From positions 40,182,695 to 40,246,694 of the forward strand of contig CM049316.1 in the NCBI GenBank assembly GCA_026874595.1: a stretch of DNA of 64,000 nucleotides, written 5' to 3'. Made by a program: the position numbers and the translations under genes. The stretch's first letter is position 1. The number at the start of each line of letters is the position of its first letter. Shown here piece after piece: positions 12,101-27,100 of this stretch. The stretch is from Sipunculus nudus. Its lineage: Eukaryota > Annelida > Sipuncula > Golfingiida > Sipunculidae. Under the pieces are notes generated by a model that ran no database searches, had not been told where the DNA came from, and saw nothing but the letters and a program-made list of their open reading frames with translations.

Positions 12101-15100
12101 ATTACCCCAAACTGTTAAATTTGTACCTCATTAGCATGTTAACAAATGTATTTGATCACGGCTGTGGTGCAAACAAAATTGACAAGAGTCACTGATCACC
12201 TTAATATGACACATCAAATAAATTATTGGTAAACAAACAAGCAAGGAAGTGTTTCACAGTTTGGACATGAAAGGAAAACATCATTAGCCAGGGGTCTCTC
12301 CAGCGTACAGCGGTGCGTAGCATCATTAGCGGTAAGAAAATGGGCTATTGTTTTGTAATACTTCATGGCAACATTTAATTCATTTATGAACATTATTTGT
12401 ATGGATTGCACAATACGCCCTAAAAAATGGTAATGGTTATTTTCTTAGGGCGTTAATGAAATTTATTCGGGGTGCCACCTGGCGGCAAGTGAACTTATTA
12501 CAGCCATGAATATGTAATCTCACCAGATTTATTTATATATTTCAATAAATTAAATGTTTATTTTACCCGTTTAGTAATTTCAGTGGAAAGAAATAAATGG
12601 AAAAAAAAATTATGTTTATCATATTTTTAAACTAGGACGGGGGAATAACATAAAAGGGGGAAAAAACTGATAGGATTGAACCAGGGGCACATAGTTCACA
12701 CTGTAGCTGTTCATGCGCCTCTAACCAAATGGCCACAGCAACCAACGAATTACGCGGAAGTTTTTATTTGGGAGATTCTAATAAGATTTATACAGCGGGG
12801 AAAAAAATTTCACGAACATTACCGAGATTTATCTAATAAAAACTCTTGAAGACAGCGGTATATCCTTTGTAGCTGCGGTTCAAAGCACTCTGACGATCTC
12901 CATTTAACCTTTGATGTCTTGTAGCACCAGGTCATGCCTGTGATCAGTGGTCCGTGCGAGGTTTGTCCCAAGTGGATTACTAGTTTATGATTATCAGCTA
13001 ATGTGATTTTTGTCCCACTTACAAATACTTCTTATTCTATTATTAAGTAAACAAAATTTTATCGGTTAAAACACATTTTTTACCTCGAGTTCTATTGTTC
13101 AAATCACATTCTTGCTGTAACAAGTCTGAAGCAAAGATGGCCCATCAGTATCAGTTAAGCCAAAGTTTTTCCTATTTACATACATGAAGTCGCAAATCTG
13201 ATAAAATTATTCCGATAAATTATCATGTTACTGCCACACATTAAGACATAAAGATGCGTTGTTATCAGGTGAACAGCGTAGACATTTGATTCATCTCCAC
13301 ATGCAAAGCCGTTTAAATCATAGCTACAATTACTGTTTATACGGACCGCCGGTGGTCACCGGCAATAGCTAAAATCGGCACAGTATGTTGGTGTGCGAAT
13401 TCATATGTGTAAAATAGATAAATATGATTCAGGAAATTTATAGTGTGCGAACTAATGAAGGATATGAACTGATGTAGACATTACGGTATGCAATATATTT
13501 TATATATTTTGGACCAAACAAAATGTTGCTTATAATGGGAGTCTCCATATCAACTGGTGCTGAGCATTGAAGGTAAAAACAGGCTCTGTCCTCTGTCTTT
13601 TTCTGTTGACTGACACAATTTAAATTGCAAGTCCATTATTACCTTATTTCAGTTATTCTCATTCAATATTTTTCACAAATAACTAAAATTTTTCAAGAAA
13701 TAAGAGAAATGCAAGTGATTCCAAAATTTTTGATTAACAGATGAACAATCGAAGACCAATTTGCAATCAAAATTTCAAGACACTTTGGGCTCTTGTTGTC
13801 TTTCATGCTTGATAAGCAACCAAAATTATGAAATGTGGAGAAAATCTTCAGGACACATGAAAACTTAAACAGATCGACTATGGCATTTGGAGACATCTGC
13901 AAGTGAACATAAAATCTTAAACACATTAAGAAATTGGACCAAAATTTGAAGAATTATTTTTTCAGATAGACACTCTAAAACCAAACCTAATCAAGGTATG
14001 CATGAGTGCAATCACTGACCCAAATATGAATGAAATTGGATAACATTTAGGAAAGTTCTTGCATGGAAACAAAAAACCTGACGGACAGAGAGACAGACAG
14101 ACAGACAAACCCAAATCAATGTTCCGAGCTTCCGCAAAGCCGAGACAAAATTACAAGCATCAAGTGCACTCACCTGTAACATACTTAAGGGTTCGTTGAG
14201 AGTGACAGGCATTGAGATCTTTGACAGGTCTTTGCCAATGTTACGACACAGGAGACCCCAGAGACTGACATCTCCATGGTCAGGTCGTGGCACAGGCAAG
14301 CGCGTCCGTCTGCCAGTGGTCAGCTGGAACTGCATGCTCTCAGGTTCTGACAATTAATTAAAGGTACATGTATTAAAAAGATAAAAAAAATACAGTGAAA
14401 CATGTGTAATAAAACCACCCATGTGACTGGCCAAAAGTTGTCTGAATTCATATGTGGTCTTATTAGACAGGTGGTCTTTCAGACAGGTTCAACTGTATAG
14501 CTTTTTTCACATTACAAAGAGTATTAAATATTGTTTCTCCAATACCGAATTCAACTTAAGGTTTTAATACAATTTATGTTCATACTGCACCAGAAAATGA
14601 TTTTTCCATAAGGTTTATAATTTATTTCTTATGTACACAATAGATACATTTCCTATACAATCTGTTTGCAGTTAAGGTGCATGCATGTAAATATTCTTCC
14701 TATTGTACTTGCATTGTGGAAATGGCAATAAACAAGCATACATTTAACTATGTGTTCCCACAGCAATGATGCCATACAGTATTACCTATTTTAAGCATCC
14801 AGTAAGAGTAACACATTTTTTAATAAGCTAATGTGAAACTACAACATGACAATATATTAACATTTTTTGTTTCATCTTTCTGTTTAAAAATGTTTTTAAA
14901 AAAATTTATATAAAAAAATTCAAAATTTCAATTGAAACAGCTGTTTGGAAGGGCAGCTTCTAAAGGCTCTTGACTTAATTAAAGGTAATTTATATTATGT
15001 TGTGCTAAAAAGTACCTCCACCAAGGGGAAGGGGTTGTTTTTGTCAGCTTTGGTTTGTCTGTTAGCAACATTACTCAAAAAGTTATTTGATGAGATTTTC

Positions 15101-18100
15101 AGGATGGTTCAACATTGATTCAAGGAACAATTGATTACATTTAGGGGGTGCTGGATCACCCTCTGGCACCAAGAAATTTTTTTAAAGAAAAATGCTGTAT
15201 TTCTGACAATGCCACATGGGGTAATGATTTGCCTTGGCAGAGGTCTGCGCTTTCTGACTGCTATTCTAGTTAGACTTACGACTAGGTGCAGTTGTGTTCT
15301 CTGACTCTGACACATCACTTGAATCATCATAATCCGAGGGTTCCGTTGACACATCGCTTGACGGGATATTTTCAGCGGCGTCATAGAATTCCGAGATGGA
15401 TGTACTGTCTATTGATGAGGCAGTAGTCAAACGAACATGTTCCTGTTAAGATTAATTGTTTAATGTAATCAATTTGTAAATTTTAAATTTATAGGATTTT
15501 ACAGATACATTATGACAAATCTTGATAGGTTGTTCATAATATAATGCATCATGTGAAACATACAGAATGTTATCATTCGGAATCCAAGCCAAAGTTCATC
15601 CATTTTTTTATAAAATTTTTTTTTCCAATAAAATATATTTTTAAATTATAAATATATTTTATCTTCAATGTATTAGCTGGCATATAAAATGAGTCTGAAT
15701 GATGGAGAAGGTCAGTCTCATGGCCAAAATTTAAAAAGTCCATAGAAAGGAGGTCACAGTGTCCTATTTTTTTAAAGATTATATATGTCATCAAATTTGT
15801 ATTGGCAAACAGACACCCACATGCTTTTCCCTAAGCTTACAGTAAGTTACATTGACCCAGCTTTACATGAGTCAGTAGATTCCATCAAATTCTACAAACC
15901 TATGAATATCACAAACAACGAATCCTATTAAAATTAAAATTGTCCACTTATATATGCAATATGAAACCATAACCATTTTTCTGTACCAAAACATTGTTTG
16001 GTATTTTTAAGATAAATAACTTTTTCGTCACCTTTTCCACTGGGCTTATGACAGTGGTGAGACCAGAGATATCGGAGTCAGCGTGAATCCTGGCCAGCCG
16101 TGCCCTTAGATCTGCATTCTGCTTTTCTGCCTGTAAAACAACAACCAACCTCTCACGACCCGTTTGTTTACTATCAATTTCTCTCAGGCCTGTTGGAAAA
16201 TTATTAATTTCTTGATTACAGATTATTACCTGCTTAAAGCTTGTTACATCCTTGAGATTGTTTTTGATATTTCAGAGCTTGTTCCATATTTAGAGACCTT
16301 CATCTGTTTTAATACTGTCACTTTAAGGAGTCCAACAGCAGTCATCTGTAAAATATTCAGTACTTCTTTTCTCAACTAGGGACCCATGGGTCTCCACGCT
16401 CAGCTGCATTTGTCTATAAGGAGATATGTTTATGAGGTTTTCCAAAATATTGATCCTGTGATCAGTTTGAAGCCAACCTGTCAACCCAAACTGAAGTTAT
16501 CATCCATAAACTAATTTGTGAATAGATTGGCCCTGTGACCTTAACCTTTGACCTTGTGACCCCAAAATTGATGATGGAAAGATTGAGATAAGGGTTTGGC
16601 TTAAAATGTATCCACAATCTGTCGAAAGTAGTGGGTCCTGTGACCTTGACCTTTGATCTCATGACCCCAGAATCAACAGTTCTTACTTTAGTAGTTGGCC
16701 ATAAATAAGTCAAGTTTGAAACCAATATTTCAAACAAAACTGATGTTATCATCTGGAAACTTATATGTGGATAGATGGCCCAAATGAGCTTGACCTTTGA
16801 CCTTGTGACCCCAAAATCCATAAGTTACTTCCACTATTGGCAGGTGAGCAAACATCTGGAAGATAGAGGGTTTGGAACAGAAAGTTTGACTAAAAATACA
16901 TCAACAATCTTTTTAAAGAAGTGGGTCCTGTGACCTTGACCTTTGGTCTAATGACCCAAAAATCAAAAGGGTTCTTACATTATTGGTGGGTCTTATATAA
17001 GTCAAAATTGAAACCAATATGTCAATCCAGACTGGAGTTATCATCCAGAAACAAATATGTAGACAGATTGGCCCCTGTGACCATGACCTTTGACCTTGTG
17101 ACCCAATCAGGTTCTTCCCCTATTGGCAGCTCAGCTATATGTGCAAGATAGAAGGTTTGGGATGAAAAGTTTGGCTTAAAATGCATCCACAATCTTTCTG
17201 AATAAGTGTGTACTGTGACCTTGACCTTTGACCTCATGACCCCAAAATTGAACAGAATCTTCCCTTACTGCCAGGTTAGCAATATCTTGAAGATGGAAGG
17301 TTTGCGATGAAAAGTTTGGCTTCAAATTCATATGCATTCTTTTTAAAAAAAGTCCTGTGACCTTGACCTTTGGATCCGAAAATCGACAAGGTTCTTACTT
17401 TAGTGGTTAGTCATATATAAGTTAAGTTTGAAACCAATATGTCAAACTAAACTGGAGTTATCATAGGAAACTAATTTATGAACAGATGGCCCCTGTGACC
17501 TTGACCTTTGACCATGTGACCCCAAATTCATTTATGCTTTCCCCATACTGGCAAATCAGCTAAATGCACAAAATGGAAAGTTTTGGATGAAAAGCTTGGC
17601 TTAAAATGCAGCCATAATCTTTTTAAATAAGTGAGTCCTGTGACCTTGACCTTTGACCTCGTGACCCCTAAAATCATACAGGTTCTTGATTTAGTGGTGG
17701 GCAATACCTAAGTCAAATTTGAAATCCATGTTTCAATACAACCTAGAGTTATCATCTGGAAAAAATTTGTGTGGATGGACGGATGGACAGCTAGACAGAC
17801 AAACAGACATACAGACGAGGTGATTACTATATGGCACCCAGTTGTGATCAATAAACACACCAAGTTTTGGGACACTAGATGTAATTACAGGTGAGAAACT
17901 GACATGATTGTTGTCATTTTACAATAAAAACAAGGGACCCATGGGTCACGGTGCTCAGCTGTTATATATGATAAAAAATATGATTTGGGAAAGAGGCACA
18001 TTCTTGTTTTGTGTGGTAATAAATATAAGCTTTATTATGAGGTGTTGGTGTTTAGCTTATGTATGATTTTGATAGTATCTTTGGAGACAGGGAAGAGGAT

Positions 18101-21100
18101 TGATTTCATTTATTTTATTAACAATTGGAGTGCTATTGTCACACAGATTTGACTTGGCCATATAACTTATTAGCAGCACATATTATAAAAGAGTTTAACT
18201 ATTTTTTAAAATTTAATAACAAATATTGTGCCAATATAATTTTTATTTAAAAAAATAAGAAAATCATATGTTTTTTTAAATAAAATATAACTGAAATGAT
18301 TATTGAAATAATATTATAGAATATATTCATGAATGCATTCATGAATACATTTTGGGAAGTATCTGCACTGGTATTCAAATACTTTCATTTTTACCTGAAC
18401 TCCCATTCTTATGCAATAAAATTTTTTCATGCAGTACATATTCATATTCGTATTCAAATACATTTGCAAAGCATTCGCACCATGTCTAGTATTTATTCAG
18501 TTTAAGCCAAACAAAGATGTTGAGAATCCAGGATATAAAAATTCACAAATTTAAATAATGATCATAAGTACCTGGTTTTAAGGCTTTTATTTATATTAAA
18601 AAAAATGTAATATATTCACTTTGGACTACTTTCAAATCAATCTACACACTAGACACAGTAGGAATCTAGATTAATATTATCAACTGCATCTTTGTCTATC
18701 ATTAATTTCCTTCATATGATCCCTAATGATAAGTAATGAATAATATGATTTATTTTTTTATCATTAAAATTGAACTGAAAAATACCATAGGTGACTGCAT
18801 GGTGTTATATGGAATAACATTGACATTGACATTCTATCCATCCATAGAAGATTCTTACATCATCAGTAACTGCAAGTTAATTTTCTGTTACTCATCAACT
18901 AACAAATTCCTTTTCTATTAATTTTTCTTTAATTTGTTATAAAAAAACAATACAAAATTATTAATTTATTGTTTATTGTTATGTTGTTTTTCAAAACAAC
19001 GACTAGATGAGTTGGGTTGGACACCTGGATCAACTCTGGCTGGGCATTAGCTGCCTGGCTGCCCCAGTGTATGCTTCACTCAAGCATGCATAATCTGATG
19101 AAAGGTCAACAAGGTCAACATACAGGTGACTGAAGAGGGGCTCGATTAAGCCTGGGTCTGACATGGTCTCATATAAACATTAATATAAGCTACAATATTT
19201 GGCCAATTTCTTTCAGCTTTCTAAACTACAAAGATGAAATCCTTATGTGTGCATGATATGAAAATTATATCAACAGTGCTCTCAGGAAAAAAACATGCCA
19301 TGGTCAAAGTTGGGCAAAATTTAAGGCACTAATTTTATATTTATACTAATAACTTATAAAATTTGAAAAATTCAGAAATAATTTTTGGTATTCAATTGAA
19401 TCTTGATTAAATAATGTTACATCCCTGACAAAAAAATCTCTAGCTTCAGCAATACTCTTGTTAAGGGAGTAAATATATTTCTTGATTTTTTAAGAAGTGC
19501 TTTATGTTTGGGCCCATTACTTAAAACAATTACGCTATACTTACATAATTTCTGGCATGTGCATAGCGAATGTATATAAAAATATGTATTATATATGATC
19601 AAAGTCAGATCAGTGGTTTTGATATTAGGCAGTCTTACAGTGTAACAATGGGTTTTCAATGGAAAAATGAAGTTTTTCATTAATATTTCGAAGGAATTAA
19701 GTCCTAGTGATCAAATTTTTGGCATGGTAGGGGATTTTGGAGACATCTAACCGTATGCTAAATTTAAGGAACTTAGAGCTGAAGCTGGGGAGCTGAGCTC
19801 TAGCAAACTGCATAACACTAGCTTGATGTAAACTTGATGTGACATGGTGCTTGAAAACTTGAATAAAATCTTCAGTTTTTGATCAACTGGTTTCAAATTT
19901 TTGGTGTTAACAGACAAAATGCAAACAAAAACATGCTGTGAAAATTAAATCCACAGTACTTGCAGGAAAAAAACGTGCTAAGGTCAAACTTGGGCAAAAT
20001 TTAAGGTACCAATTTTATATTTTTGCCAATATTTAAAAAAATTCAACAGATTTTGATCTAATTTTTGGTATACAATTAAATTTTGATCAATTAAAGTTGT
20101 ATTACTGAAAAAAAGTCCCTACCTTTAACACTTTTGGTCTTAAGTGACCAAATATCTTTCCTGATTTTTTTACAAAGTCCATTATGTTTGGGCCCATAAC
20201 TTTTTTAAATTAAATAATACTGACTTAATTTCTGGCATGTACATAGGAACTATATAGAGGAATATTTATGGTAAATATGAAGAAAACCAGATATTAGGCA
20301 GTCCTGAAGTGTGAAAATAGATTTCTAATAAAAAATTGAGGTTTTTCCTTAATATCTCGAAGGAACGAAGTCCTATTGACCCAATTTTCGGCATGGTAGG
20401 AGATTTTTGGGACATCTAACTGTATAGCAAATTTCAGATTTGTAGGTCCAATGGTGTGGAAACGTGCCAGTCTTACGGACAGACATCCGGACAGACGGAT
20501 GGACAGCCGGACGGACAGACGACGGACAATGGACCACGACTATAGCTCAGATGACTTATAGTCAGCTGAGCTAAAAATAGAAAATTATTCGTAAAAATAA
20601 GAAAAAATAAAGGTGGCACCACCACTTTTCGGGAACTGACAAAACTAGTCATGGTCAATATTAAAGGCAAGATTCATGACAATCCATGCATTAATTATCA
20701 ATATATTGGAGGTTTTGTATTATATTTTTGATTATTCTGGGGGGTACTTTCAAGCCTATTAGCTCGGAGGATATAGGTAACTTAATTTCATGTTTCCAAG
20801 GAGATTTTTATTGACCTCCTTGGATGTTCACGTAGAAGTTTCTAGGACCAGCAGTTATGATTTGTGCCCTGCTAACGGATGGCCGGACAACCGGACGGAC
20901 GACGGACAAAGCGCCATTCCGATACCTCAGTTGACTTACAGTCAGCTGAGCTCACAATGGAGGTAACAGCCACCAATTTTAAAAGCAGTATTTACTGCAT
21001 CCTCTGTCCTAGGTGTTTATTCATCCAAATGTAAGGTTCATTACACTGACAAGTTACCCAAAGACACCAATCTGTGAGTGATAAACAGCTATGGGGCACA

Positions 21101-24100
21101 GCTTTCCCATTATTTCTGCAGAGCACTCATCCTGGGTGGGCTCCAACCGCAATAATCTCGCAACTCTTAAGTTCAGATTTGAACTCACTATCTCCCTTTT
21201 CTGAGACCTGTGTTTTACTCAGTTACCACAGAAGCTACACAGTGCATCTTACCTCACCAAGAGCTTGTTTCATGTGATGCACCAGGCTTCCCGTGCTGAA
21301 TCCCATGCCCTGCTCCACCATGTGCTTCATGCGCTCCCTCTCAGTAGATATCGTGTGGATCAGAGCTTTCAGGGATTCTTGCACTACACAAATCAAAACA
21401 AATGAACAAAATTACTCCATGAGCTAAACATCATTGAGTACACTCATTAGAAAAAAATATCACAGTTCACTTAAACTACGGTCACAAAGATTCATACAAA
21501 GAATAGTTTCGTACTTATCTCCCAATTCCAACAAATTCTAGAGTTCGCAGACATTTCATAGAGGGGGCATAGATTCTTGAGTTATTCTTCAGAAATTGAG
21601 ATCATTTTTGTCGTACAATGACCCTAGAGTTCCTATATTCTTTGTAAGGGTGCCTTGGGAAGAGTTATTCTTTGGAAATTGAGATCATTTTTGTCGTACA
21701 ATGACCCTAGAGTTCCTATATTCTTTGTAAGGGTGCCTTGGGAAGAGTTATTCTTTGGAAATTGAGATCATTTTTGTCGTACAATGACCCTAGAGTTCCT
21801 ATATTCTTTGTAAGGGTGCCTTGGGATCTTCCTACATCATACTTAAGGCCACCATAAGAATTTTGGGTTCTGTATGGTGTCCTGTCCCTAAATTATCCAT
21901 GAACATCTTGTGTAGTTCTTACGTTGTTCCTAAGGCATTCGAACAGCCAAGGTATGACAAGGGGTTTATTTGAGGTGTGTTTTATAGAATATCTTGGACC
22001 AGACCATCCCCTGGCAAAAAACTTACCAATGGTCTACAAACACTGAATTCACCTAATACCGCCATAAGGCGACCGTAAGAAATGGTAAAAAAATTGTAAG
22101 AAATAGCTTGTGCAGCATTCATAAATATATTTGTGACCGTTGTTTTAGCAAAATAAGCTGGAAACTGAATGTGCTTTGATTTTGTCACAGAATTCATTCT
22201 CAGGGAGAAGCAGGTGTAAAACAGTGAACTTTTGAAACCTCATTATTGCAAGCAGTTTTACCCAATAAGAATTGAAAACAACAAGTCAGCGATAGGTCAA
22301 GGTGCTCAGCTGGTGAGCACCACCTTGTCACATAATGACGTAGATCTAAGATAAGGGAAGGAACAAATGAAGCACAATGTTATGTACCTAGGAAAACTTA
22401 AAATTTGTTGGTAAACTGCATAAGTCACAATTATGGAGACATTTGAAAGACATTATGAAAGACGTTATTAGGTTTGTTTAAACTTTGCTTGATAACCAAG
22501 ACACAGTTTATGCAGTCTCAGTAGTCGAATATGTGGCTCTGTTGATACTATGTAATTATGGTAGCAGGTTATGTGATAATGAAAGCAGATTATGTAGTTA
22601 TTATAGCAGGTTATGTAGTTATGGTAACAAGTTATGTTGTTATAGTAGCAAGTTATGTAGTTATGATAGCATATCATGTGGTAATGGTAGCAGGTTATAT
22701 GGTTAAGGTATCACGATATGTGGTTATGGTAGCAGGTTATGTGGTTAAGGTATCAGGATATGTGGTAATGGCAGCAGGTAATGCGGTTAAGGTATAAGGA
22801 TATGTGGTAATGGTAGCAGGTTATGTGGATATGATGCCAGGTTATGTGGTTCAGGTTGTAGGGTTGTAGCCATGCAGAAGATTATGTGGTAATGTTGAAG
22901 GTTATGTGTTTATGGTAGCAGGCTTTGTGGTTACCATGGCAAGTTATGTGATTTAAAGGTTATGATAACAGTGAATGTGGCTGTGATAGCAGTTATTTGG
23001 TTATTGTTGCAGCTTATGGTAGCAATTTTATGACTATGAAGCAAGTTAAGTGGTCATGGTCACTGGTTATATGATTCTGTAGCAAATTAGCTGGTCATGG
23101 TAGCAGGATGTGTGGTTATATAAGGTAGCAGGCTATGTGGTTATTTGGATTTTATGTGAAGTTTTCTGGTTGTGTGGTTATAAGGATACTATATGGTAAC
23201 AGTGTCAGGGTATGTGGTTATGGTAGCAAGATATGTGTTTTTAAGCATATTCTGTGGTTATGCTAGTAAGTTGGTTGTGTGATTATGGTAGCAGTTTACT
23301 GACCTTCCTTTGCTGTCGTTATGAACTCCCCCCTGAGGTTGGACTCTTGCTGCGTGCTCTGCTGTAGCAGGTTTTCCTGCAGGCTGATCGGTCGTTTACC
23401 AACATGGGTTGTCAGCAGGTTGGGGTTGGAGGCACTTGAATGGAGTTTGTCCTGTGTAACAGTGAGGTATGGTGTTCCTGATAACTGAAACATTTATAAG
23501 CATGCACTGCATAACACTGACAAGCATTCCCATGCAACGGCATTCTAAACCCAGCAGTGTGTTATAGGAAAACTGTGTAGCATGAAGAGAGACATTCCGC
23601 TGGCAAGTTAAAACATCCAAGTTTTGACAAAAATTACAACAGCACAGCAAAGCACAAATTATCCTTGTCTTGTCTTGCGATTTCTGACCTCATTAAATAT
23701 GCATGAATTTTGCCGAGAATTAAATTTAGGTCAGAAACTGTATTGCATGGTTAATATTAATAATGAGTTTCATTAATATCAATAAGATTTTTGGTAGGTC
23801 ACCATGTGGCCACCAAAGTCTGGTGATCCCCGACCTCATTAAATATGCAATGGATTTTATTTCGAATTGAATTTAGGTGAGATAATATATTGATTAATAT
23901 ATCTGTTGAGTTTCAATAAAATCCATTAAAGTCCCAGTAAGTTATCACAGTCACACTAAAAGTTTTGGAAGGAGAGACAGCAGGTATACCATAATACGTC
24001 CCATCATAGACAGGCGTATAATGAAGTCTTTGTTTCTGATTACAGTGCTGAAGATTTAGAGTACCGGAAAATATCTTTTTCTAGACGCACGTCCATTTAA

Positions 24101-27100
24101 AGCCGCACCTTGAGTTTACCAAATAGGTAGACAGAATTATTTTTTTTATTTATGAAGTTACATGTGACATAAATACCAGCTTTTTATTTTAGAAGAAAAT
24201 ACTATGAGAAGATTTTGTTGGTGTCATCTAGATTTAACTTTATAGGTTTATTCACAAATTGATTTTCTGGTGATAATTCCAGTTGGAAGTGATTAGTTGA
24301 ATATAACATTTACATTTGTTTTCCTAATCACTCTAAAAAGAATCCATATTGTAATAAAATTGATTTTTAGGGCAAAAGGTGAAGGTCATAGGTCAGGGTT
24401 GTTTACAATGATCATTGGGTTTTAAATGCTAAACACCATCTATACCTGGTGATTAAAAAAAGTCTTGAACTTTAGGGTCTAATAATTTTATAAATACTGC
24501 ATATAAGTTGTTGGTGGTTGTTGTGTAGACAGATGTTTTTTAATTTGAATTTATTTGTATCATTTCATTGGTCCAAGAGTTGAACTTCTTGATTTATGAC
24601 AAGAATAAATTTGCATAGTGAAATTTGTTATATCCAGTGCTAGGTACTGCATGTTGCAACTGGCAGTCTGTCTCAAGTGTCATCTGGGTACAGGGCACAG
24701 GTGATGGTCTTATCGTTAACAGTTAGTCATTAAGTTTGTCATTCAGTTTGCCATTAACAGTATGTCATTAACAGATTTAAGTCTCTTGTCAATCTGTGCA
24801 CTGAAGATTGACTTATCCCCAAGCTACTGGCAATTTTCCTCTGGGATTCATGATGCCCTTTTGAGAAAGAATATTCTCTGCAGTGTAGCTGCAGTGTAAT
24901 ACTTGTTGGCCTCAGTGTAGCTGCAGTGTAATACTTGTTGGCCTCAGTTCTTGCAGTCCTTGGCCTGCCACTCCCAGCTAAGTATGGTTACCCTATTCAC
25001 AGAATGTAGACTCCACCCTTTCCCTGAAAATTTTCTTGTGATGCATGCCCCTCTCCATCCCTTCTTCCACAAAGCAAGACTTTATCAATTCCTTGTAATT
25101 ATCAGCAGAGTTAAACACCACTGTACACATTAAGGGGTACACTCTACTGAACAGAATGTTTTGTTTTTGGGATGAAAATGATGTACCCAGTCAACGATGA
25201 GCAAAAGGCCATCATATAAACCTTTACCCAATGTCCCAGGTGACACTTAACACCTACTGCTGGGGATATCATGCAGTACCCAGTATAGGATATAGCAAAT
25301 TTCACTATGCAATTTTATTCTTGTCATATATCAGGAAGTTCAACTCCAGGACCAATGAAATTGTACAGACATATTCAAATTATATACATCTGTCTACACA
25401 CCAACTACCGACAACTTACATGTAGTATTTATAAAATTATTAACCCTAAAGTTCTGGATTTTTTTTTTTTAACCTCCCCAAATATACTCTTTACATGCCG
25501 TTGAGCTCAACCAGTAAGTCATCATGTGTGTGACAGTACTTATGAGTGACAGGTTGGAAACATGAACCACTTTGTATCAGCTCATAGACTGACAAAAACT
25601 CACCATATTAGTGCCAAAGACAGGCATGTGTGACTAATTTTATTAGTATTTATTAGTATATAACCCCCAATAAAGTTATCTTTGACCCAGCTAGGATACT
25701 GGAAATAGATGTTTTAGGCCTTACTTGTTCAGTGGTCAGACATGCTAACAACAAGACCACCAATCCTTGCTGTCTGATATTATTAGATTTAAATGATAAA
25801 AAGATAATGTAAGAAAAATATACTTGAAAAAGTTTGTTGTTTCATGAAAATGGGTAACTTCAAACAATTCTACAAGGAGCAGGCAAAGCCATTCATGAAT
25901 GTGAAACTGATTTTCCACATGCACATAATCGAAATACAGAGTTCATTTTCATATTCCACAAAAATCATTCTTTATAGTTTTTTGTTGGGTGTTTTCATTC
26001 ATCTGTTTGTATGGTCTGCATGTGAAGTACACAAGTACATGGGCAGTTTGTACTACTAAGTATCCAACCACCGCCTGGAGATATTTTTTGCACATACCAA
26101 TATCACTATATGTAAATTTTTATTTTTAGCAAGGTATTTCCTGACGTATTTATATTTGTTATTAATGGGATTTTTGATATCACACTTTCAAAAACCAAAC
26201 ATATCTGCACTTGGTTGATTTTTTTTTCCTTTTCTCTTACAGAAAAAATATATTTTCTAAATGTTTGAAGAACAGACATCAGCATTTACATTTTGAAATT
26301 ACTATTATTATCACCAATGATTTTAAAAGCCTTTAGCTTTTGTTGCTAAATTATTGTAAGCATAATTATCTAAAGGTGTAATGGCTCATAAAAAATTCTC
26401 TAGAGATCTGTTTAGATTAAATATACACATTTGTGTTGAAAATTAATAATACTCAAACAGACTAAGCACTTATGGAAACCAGCTTGACACCTGCAACCAA
26501 GAACAAAGCAATGTCCAAGAATGTTAGGGACTTATTTCTTTATAAAGTATATTGTTTGCTCATAACTGTACTTGTTATAAGTCTTGTTTTTACAGCCTTC
26601 CTGTGCAATTATTCATGGTTTTATGATTAAAGTAAACATTGAAAACAGAATATTCAAATTGGAACAGAGTAAACTTTCCTCACTGTATAATGACTTCTGG
26701 AAACTTTAATAAAATACTGCTAAATTTCAATTTCATCAGTTTGTGCTTTTCTAAAGTTTTTTTTAGGGCAAATGAATATTATAATAAAAATTCATATGTA
26801 TGTTTTAGTTCAAGAATATGTTAGTGTAGTGTCCTGTAATATACAGTCAGGTTTTCATTGCAGATAATTTCATCATGGCAGAAATGCCTATATCAAGGCT
26901 GCCCCAAATGTTGTTCTGTGAATTTGTTGCTCCTATTTGTTGTGGCACCAAGTTCTTGGTACCATTCTTGAGACTATCATTCAAGTAAATTTTTATAAAG
27001 GTATAACTGAAAATGGGTTATATGATGTTGTTCATATAACTGAGCTTTTCAAAATCTGAAGCATACTTTTCTATCTTCTGGCAAAATTTCACTTATTTTA

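Noticed and set aside
12671-12738. Functional tRNA gene
   Set aside because: Box A and B are present but the acceptor stem does not pair and the arm lengths are wrong, so it is a relic.
14346-14353. Start of exon 14 at the TTG at 14353
   Set aside because: An in-frame reading exists, but the AG at 14347-14348 on the minus strand and the one-base phase from exon 13 place the exon start at 14346.
16462-17237. Frames with recurring [11 protein letters not shown]
   Set aside because: Antisense translation of the TGACCTTGACC repeat array.
22468-22797. Membrane-like repeat frames ([16 protein letters not shown])
   Set aside because: Opposite-strand readings of the 21-bp tandem array; hydrophobicity comes from the repeat unit.
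22552-23295. CRISPR array
   Set aside because: The 21-bp units are contiguous and degenerate, without unique spacers of constant length, and the DNA is animal.
23471-23484. Alternative acceptor 'ttatcag' for exon 10
   Set aside because: Using it would need one leftover base, but exon 9 ends in phase 0; the upstream 'tttcag' keeps the phase.
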